From the IMG/VR virus record IMGVR_UViG_3300042987_001940, positions 1 to 64,000 of that record: a DNA stretch of 64,000 bases; one strand, 5' to 3'. This DNA comes from a virus. The notes under the pieces are model-generated. The model did not search any database, had not been told where the DNA came from, and worked only from the letters and a program-made list of their open reading frames with translations. A program made the position numbers and the translations under genes. Positions 59,553 through 64,000 of this stretch are shown one piece after another (position 1 is the stretch's first letter; each line of letters opens with the position of its first letter).

Positions 59553-60463
59553 TAAGGTTCACCGAAAGGATTTATTTCTGTAAAGTCTAGTATAGAATTA
59601 GCTTCACTTTGAATTCTTGTATTATCGACAATATCTTCAAATGCATTATTATCATTTGCAGTATCATCTATTCCACCACCATCTACCGAATAAACAGCAT
59701 TACTTGTATTGCCATATATGTTAGTTGCATTTGCAAAAGTTCCTTGCACCGAATAAATTGTAAGATTTTTCGTTGATGGTGTCCAAGAATAAACATAACC
59801 TCGTGCTGATGCATTTGCTAAAGTTAAATCTGCGCTTTGGAATACTATTTCATCATTAGCATAATTGCCTGTTCCAGAATCCATTATTATTTGTGTTCTC
59901 TTGTATTCGTCACGAATTTGGTCATCGATTTCAGAGATACCAGTAGAAATAATTTCTTCCGAAAATACATATTGTTTTAATTTCAAAGCATACACATATA
60001 CATTTGCATCTCTGCCTCGACCTAATGTATAAAACATTGCTTGATTATTTTCATGCTCGACAAATGTTATTTCTAAAAAGTTTTGAATCAGAGGTATATA
60101 AATTAAATCACCCTCACGTGGTCTTAAAAGATTTGAAGCAGATGTTGCATATTTAAATCTACGACGAGATACTAGAAGTGTCATTTCATCACGAATTTCT
60201 AGACCAAATTTAGATACAAAATCTCCCTCACCTTCCATGCCAGTAACATCTTCAAGATACATTTCTATTGGGTATGCTTTTGTATATGTTTTTAGAGTAT
60301 CTTCACCGTATATGTAATCTATTTGGTCACGACTTTCCCTTGGTAAATAAAAAACATCCATGCCGTAAAATTGCATCGCTTCAATAACCAAATCTTCAAC
60401 TAAAAGTTGTTCATTTGTTATTTGATTTGCGGGAAAATTGTTTATGTATAAATTTGTTGGCAT
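59552..60463 (-). CDS. 14: Neck protein, T4 gp14
   Basis: 303 residues (T4: 256). IEAMQFYGMDVFYLPRESRDQIDYIYGEDTLKTYTKAYPIEMYLEDVTGMEGEGDF is strongly conserved in gp14 of T4-like phages. A C-terminal Asn/Ala-rich insertion (about 205-270) is extra. It forms the neck with gp13. Adjacent to gp13 and gp15, as expected. Confidence 0.95.
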   Translation of the reverse strand: MPTNLYINNFPANQITNEQLLVEDLVIEAMQFYGMDVFYLPRESRDQIDYIYGEDTLKTYTKAYPIEMYLEDVTGMEGEGDFVSKFGLEIRDEMTLLVSRRRFKYATSASNLLRPREGDLIYIPLIQNFLEITFVEHENNQAMFYTLGRGRDANVYVYALKLKQYVFSEEIISTGISEIDDQIRDEYKRTQIIMDSGTGNYANDEIVFQSADLTLANASARGYVYSWTPSTKNLTIYSVQGTFANATNIYGNTSNAVYSVDGGGIDDTANDNNAFEDIVDNTRIQSEANSILDFTEINPFGEP

Positions 60464-60467
60464 TTAA

Positions 60468-61424
60468 TCAACCCATGTAAAATTCACCGGGTAAAACGTT
60501 CATACTCTGCATTTCTTCTTCAACTTTTTGTATTTCAGCATCAGCTTCGTCCCAAATCTCTTTACCATTCAATACAACGCCACCGGGCATTTGAATATTA
60601 CCAAACTTTTTAAGATTTTCACCCCATTGTTTTTTAATCTTTGCTGTTGCATATTGTTTCAAAAATCTATCATTCCAAACATCAGAAACGCCAGCTTTTT
60701 GCATAGTAACGTTTGAGACATTTGCCGAAACAGCATTTGAAAAAACTATTTCTGTAGGTGAATTGATGTATCTAACTTGAACATTTTGACCGTCGGATAG
60801 AGTAATAAAATCATTTTCTACTAATTCTTGGTCAAATTTAGTTCCAGTTCCAGTTGCAGTATTTGATGAAGTGTTTGAAGTTATGGTACCAGTTAAATCT
60901 ATAACATCAGGATTTAGTTTACGATAACATTCAACTATAACATAACGATTTGATTCTGGGTCTCTACTCCAATCAATATCAAGAAATAGTTTATTTTGAT
61001 GACGATTAAATCTGAATTGTGGTGTACCTGAAAATAATAAATTTAATGTGCGAATGTGTTGCATCGTGATTTCATAAGAAACATATGAAACTGATGTAAA
61101 GTCATACAAATCATGTAAACGCAACTGATAACGCAAGTCAAACATATTGATTGATGAATTAGAATCGTCAAAAGGTAAAACACCAGTAACAAAAATTACT
61201 GGGTCTGGCACATAAATCCAACGTCTATCAATATCCGCTTGCGTAAATTTATGCTTCATATAGATTTTTTCGCAACCATCAAAATGATAGTCATGAAAAA
61301 ATGCTAAAGCATCGTCAATTCTATCTTCTACTTGGTCATCATCAACGTTGATTTGAACAACTGGATGACCTAAACGACGCAAACAGTAGTCTTTGAATTC
61401 TTTTCTTGTGGTTGGGATAGCCAT
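60468..61424 (-). CDS. 13: Neck protein, T4 gp13
   Basis: 318 residues (T4: 309). KEFKDYCLRRLGHPVVQINVDDDQVEDRIDDALAFFHDYHFDG and GTPQFRFNRHQNKLFLDIDWSRD match gp13 of cyanophage-like relatives. An inserted Thr/Asn-rich beta segment (TITSNTSSNTATGTG) lies around 180-195. The ATG at 61424 follows AGAGG; the frame one codon earlier starts TTG. Preceded by a late-type promoter. Confidence 0.95.
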   Translation of the reverse strand: MAIPTTRKEFKDYCLRRLGHPVVQINVDDDQVEDRIDDALAFFHDYHFDGCEKIYMKHKFTQADIDRRWIYVPDPVIFVTGVLPFDDSNSSINMFDLRYQLRLHDLYDFTSVSYVSYEITMQHIRTLNLLFSGTPQFRFNRHQNKLFLDIDWSRDPESNRYVIVECYRKLNPDVIDLTGTITSNTSSNTATGTGTKFDQELVENDFITLSDGQNVQVRYINSPTEIVFSNAVSANVSNVTMQKAGVSDVWNDRFLKQYATAKIKKQWGENLKKFGNIQMPGGVVLNGKEIWDEADAEIQKVEEEMQSMNVLPGEFYMG

Positions 61425-61453
61425 CAAAACCTCTTGACTTATTAGTAATCTTA

Positions 61454-61461
61454 CTATTTAG
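61454..61461 (-). promoter_or_regulatory. Candidate late promoter (CTAAATAG) before gp13
   Basis: TAAATA-core site in the 49-base gap before the neck-terminase operon, 30 bases upstream of the gp13 start. Confidence 0.55.
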
Positions 61462-61473
61462 TCAAAAGAAAAA

Positions 61474-62331
61474 TCACGATAATCCCATCTCTTTCCGAAT
61501 TTGCGTTGCTGATATACTGTGTATTTCTTCATCAAAAACTTCTTGCTCAATTTTATATCCAACATCACGTCCATAAGTTATATTGACTATGTTAGGAACA
61601 ATTTGAATTTCATATTGTCCTTGATATAATGGGTCCAAATCTTTTCTAATAATGTTTTTTACATGTTCAATTGAAAATGGATTTGATTTATTCCATCCTT
61701 GACAATCACGAATCTGTATCACAACTTGACCTGTTTTAGCAACTGCTCGCTCAAATAATGCACGATGACCTTTATGCCATGGTTGCCATCTACCTAACAT
61801 TTGGACAGTTTCTTTTTGCCAATTAAATATAGGTCGTCTTTTTTCTGCAATGATTCTATCACCAACATATTTTGCCCAAAAATCAGCATTTTTTTCGGTT
61901 ATACGAAAATCATAAACAGTGGGTGGAACAAACATTTTATTAGTATCCTCAAATCGTCCTTCATCAATGGTATCCATCCAAATAGTCCAGTCCGCTTTAA
62001 AATTATTACGCATTTCTCCTAAAGGCGCAACAAAATCACATATTGCATAATCTGCTAGACTTTCTATAGCAAATTTTGCCATTCTTAAACTTTGTCTGAT
62101 TCTTCCCTCTTTACTAAAATCCCAATCATTATATTCTTTACGAATATCATCTGCGTTGAACCATTTAACTTTAGGTTTATATTCTAATGGAAATGATTCT
62201 GATAATGACAGTAACTTATTAGCAGGCATATTTGTGAATGATAGATTATTCTCAATATACTTTTTTAATGCTTGTGCCATGATTGTTTTACCTGAACCAG
62301 GCAAACCCATAATTAAAATTTTTATAGCCAT
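61474..62331 (-). CDS. APS-kinase-like / HxGH nucleotidyltransferase fusion
   Basis: 285 residues, two domains. The N-terminal kinase has P-loop GLPGSGKT (9-16), then NADDIRKEYNDWDFSKEGRIRQSLRMAKFA, which follows the APS-kinase pattern (D-G/D-x-x-R, DFS-x-x-x-R). The C-terminal nucleotidyltransferase has LGRWQPWHKGHRAL (HxGH) and SISATQIRKEM. The arrangement recalls PAPS synthase in miniature, but an NMNAT-like activity is equally possible. A sulfotransferase fragment lies three genes upstream. It is the last gene of the accessory block before gp13. Confidence 0.8.
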   Translation of the reverse strand: MAIKILIMGLPGSGKTIMAQALKKYIENNLSFTNMPANKLLSLSESFPLEYKPKVKWFNADDIRKEYNDWDFSKEGRIRQSLRMAKFAIESLADYAICDFVAPLGEMRNNFKADWTIWMDTIDEGRFEDTNKMFVPPTVYDFRITEKNADFWAKYVGDRIIAEKRRPIFNWQKETVQMLGRWQPWHKGHRALFERAVAKTGQVVIQIRDCQGWNKSNPFSIEHVKNIIRKDLDPLYQGQYEIQIVPNIVNITYGRDVGYKIEQEVFDEEIHSISATQIRKEMGLS

Positions 62332-62332
62332 A

Positions 62333-62941
62333 TTAATTTCCAGTCTGTAAAAATGAAGAATGTCTACCTGGTTTGTGAACAGTAATAAAAATATTTACAG
62401 ATTCAGCAACGTTTGCCAGCGTATTTAAATTTATGTCTAATTGTTTTGGTGCAAGCATACCATCTTCTTGCTGATTTAACCAATAATTTACGATGTTATA
62501 TGAAACATCAGTAACTTCAATATCAATATCATGAACAAGACCAAAAACGCTATCACTTAATTTCTTTTTAATCGATTCGACATTTGTTTTTTGGTCAAAC
62601 ATTTTAAATGTTTTTGGTGTCAAAATTCTTACATGAGTATAATCATCCCAGTATAAATCACAACGATGATGAGGAACATTTATAAACCATGTTGCACCAT
62701 CTTTACTAATACGATACATTTCTTTCATTATATTAGTAAATACTTTTGGATTTTGCCCTAAATGCTCAAGAATATTATCAGCATTTATTTTGTCGAAAAA
62801 ATTATCTGCCCATGGCCATGGTGTCACTTCTAAATCAACAACTTCATCTGGATTACATTTCGATTCAACATCAACATTCCAATGGTCATTTAATTTTTTA
62901 AATCCACAACCAAGATTTAATTTTGTGTGTTCTGGTATCAT
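62333..62941 (-). CDS. Class I SAM-dependent methyltransferase
   Basis: 202 residues. LNLGCGFKKLNDHWNVDVE is motif I and the acidic loop, FDKINADNILEHLG the motif IV-like region, followed by MYRISKDGATWFINVPHH. This resembles type-11 methyltransferases associated with sugars and surface polymers. It is one base from the kinase fusion gene. Substrate unknown. Confidence 0.85.
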   Translation of the reverse strand: MIPEHTKLNLGCGFKKLNDHWNVDVESKCNPDEVVDLEVTPWPWADNFFDKINADNILEHLGQNPKVFTNIMKEMYRISKDGATWFINVPHHRCDLYWDDYTHVRILTPKTFKMFDQKTNVESIKKKLSDSVFGLVHDIDIEVTDVSYNIVNYWLNQQEDGMLAPKQLDINLNTLANVAESVNIFITVHKPGRHSSFLQTGN

Positions 62942-62951
62942 TATATCTCCA

Positions 62952-63686
62952 TCATTTAGGTTTTGCTAAAACGTTATTCCCAATTACTTTAAATTCATAC
63001 TTAGTTAAACTCAAATAATCAGTTATTTCATTTAATATTGATTTTCTATTGTCTGAGTGTTCAATGAATATAAATGGATTATATTTTTGAATTGTTTTTT
63101 GTGCGCCTTTTAAAACATCCATATCCATACCTTCAACATCTATTTTTATAAAATTTAATTTTTCAATATGATATGTTTCAATAAACGTATCAATTTTCAT
63201 TATAGGTATTACTGTTTTTTTATTTGATTTATTAAAAATTTTATCTTCAACCAAACTAAAAATACCAAAATCTTCTGGCTTTTCATAATCAGGTTCGTCA
63301 ATAACGATAAAATCATCTTTATTTCCAATTGCTATGTTATGTGCAAAACAATTATCGAAATTATTTAACATCATATTTGCACATAACATTTGAAAAACTA
63401 TTCGTTGTGGTTCAAAACAATATATTTTGCTTTGCGGTAATATTTTTGTAAGCCATGTTGAATATGTTCCTATATTTGAACCCACATCAAATATTACAGG
63501 ACTTGAAATATTTTGTAAACATGAAACAGTCTCTTGCGCTTCAACTGATGATGCGCTACCATGGTCTAATAGCCATTGACCATGACCAACTTGTTCATGA
63601 TTACAATCAAATCTGTTTACAAGCATCATTCCGTGGTCAGTAGAAACTAAAACATTTCTACGAACACGATTATCTATAAAAAACAT
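62952..63686 (-). CDS. FkbM-family methyltransferase
   Basis: 244 residues. VIFDVGSNIGTYSTWL is motif I; IYCFEPQRIVFQMLCANMMLNN is the typical FEP segment; KLNFIKIDVEGMDMDVLKGAQKTI the FkbM signature (KIDVEGxExxVLxG). Members O-methylate sugars and other small acceptors, often in glycan clusters. It overlaps no neighbour and follows the sulfotransferase fragment directly. Confidence 0.9.
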   Translation of the reverse strand: MFFIDNRVRRNVLVSTDHGMMLVNRFDCNHEQVGHGQWLLDHGSASSVEAQETVSCLQNISSPVIFDVGSNIGTYSTWLTKILPQSKIYCFEPQRIVFQMLCANMMLNNFDNCFAHNIAIGNKDDFIVIDEPDYEKPEDFGIFSLVEDKIFNKSNKKTVIPIMKIDTFIETYHIEKLNFIKIDVEGMDMDVLKGAQKTIQKYNPFIFIEHSDNRKSILNEITDYLSLTKYEFKVIGNNVLAKPK

Positions 63687-64000
63687 TTATATCCAAGCAT
63701 CCCAAAATATTTCACGATTGTATTGTTGATATAAATCTAATCCCAAATATTCAACACAATTTACAGTTGTTTTGTCAAGTTTAGGTTTTATTTTATGTAA
63801 ATTAGGAAGTTTTGATGCTAAATCATTGTAAATTTCTGTTTGCTCAATGTTTTGTAAATCATGCTCAAAAGAAGGTAATTCAAAAAAATCATATATTCGT
63901 TTTAACTGACTTTTTGGACTATTACAAAATCTATTATAGTCAATAAACAACAATCTGTCCAAATATCCCATCGTAACAGCATCACGTGTTCCTGCATGTG
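63687..64000 (-). CDS. Sulfotransferase-like protein, C-terminal part (cut by window edge)
   Basis: The open frame runs through the right window edge, so the N-terminus with the 5'-PSB loop is not visible. The visible 104 codons have DRLLFIDYNRFCNSPKSQLKRIYDFFELP, which matches the 3'-PB/C-terminal region of sulfotransferases (DRLLFVRYEDLC..P...LxxIYxFL). The frame's first ATG (63971) is probably internal. It would transfer sulfate from PAPS to a sugar or other acceptor; the kinase fusion downstream may be related. Confidence 0.7.
   Translation of the reverse strand, partial: HAGTRDAVTMGYLDRLLFIDYNRFCNSPKSQLKRIYDFFELPSFEHDLQNIEQTEIYNDLASKLPNLHKIKPKLDKTTVNCVEYLGLDLYQQYNREIFWDAWI

Noticed and set aside
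1-64000. tRNA genes, CRISPR arrays, insertion sequences, integrase or attachment sites
   Set aside because: I read for cloverleaf-like segments, direct-repeat arrays, transposase motifs and integrase signatures and saw none; weak tRNA-like folds could be missed without computation.

Overview
This window is part of a T4-superfamily myovirus genome. It is AT-rich, roughly one third G+C by eye, and tightly packed. Every gene I can support lies on the minus strand, so transcription runs from base 64000 towards base 1. The gene order gp13-14-15-16-17-18-19-20-67-21-22-23-3-uvsY-uvsW-gp55-gp47-gp46, together with a CobS-like ATPase, Hsp20 and peptide deformylase, matches the marine and freshwater 'exo-T-even' or cyanophage-like branch rather than coliphage T4 itself. 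No photosynthesis genes are seen. A spanin pair, lipoproteins and near-perfect sigma70 promoters suggest a heterotrophic Gram-negative host.

Layout in transcription order. (a) 64000-61474: envelope or sugar accessory genes (partial sulfotransferase, FkbM and class I methyltransferases, an APS-kinase/nucleotidyltransferase fusion). (b) 61424-46656: neck, terminase, sheath, tube, portal, prohead core, protease, scaffold, major capsid and tail completion, with a Dps gene between the terminase subunits. (c) 46615-40307: recombination and late-transcription factors (uvsY, uvsW, gp55, gp47/gp46) and peptide deformylase. (d) 40314-37125: glycosyltransferases, including one of the TET-associated type, and a UDP-glucuronate decarboxylase. 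(e) 37063-33406: VWA/metalloprotease-like protein and its CobS-like AAA partner. (f) 33283-21204: replication (gp1 kinase, clamp, clamp loader, RegA, DNA polymerase, UvsX, gp41), Hsp20, dCMP deaminase and small regulators. (g) 21167-6105: a long late region that appears to encode capsid-internal cargo, interrupted by a methyltransferase/glycosyltransferase/radical-SAM island (18331-14437). (h) 6065-1759: a small virion protein and the lysis cassette (Rz with nested Rz1, GH19 endolysin, membrane proteins). (i) 1727-1: primase, a conserved hypothetical and the start of thyX.

Two promoter classes fit the gene functions. Replication and middle genes are preceded by TTGACA-N17-TATAAT-type sites. 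Structural and cargo genes are preceded by short TAAATA-core sites such as TATAAATA or CTAAATAG, as expected for gp55-directed late transcription.

The most interesting signal is in region (g). Several proteins begin with a ten-residue leader like the T4 internal-protein capsid-targeting sequence (MKTFKSFIVE, MINFKTFLIE, MNFIDFLQE). Inside them, unrelated small modules are separated by recurring EEVEQIxE linkers that resemble the L/I-x-E cleavage motif of the gp21 prohead protease. The modules include a nucleotidyltransferase, a P-loop kinase, a ligase-like protein split over two overlapping ORFs, a HAD phosphatase and a HicA-like domain. I infer a set of protease-matured, capsid-packaged proteins, possibly an injected nucleic-acid end-repair and host-takeover kit. 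This is inference from sequence alone.
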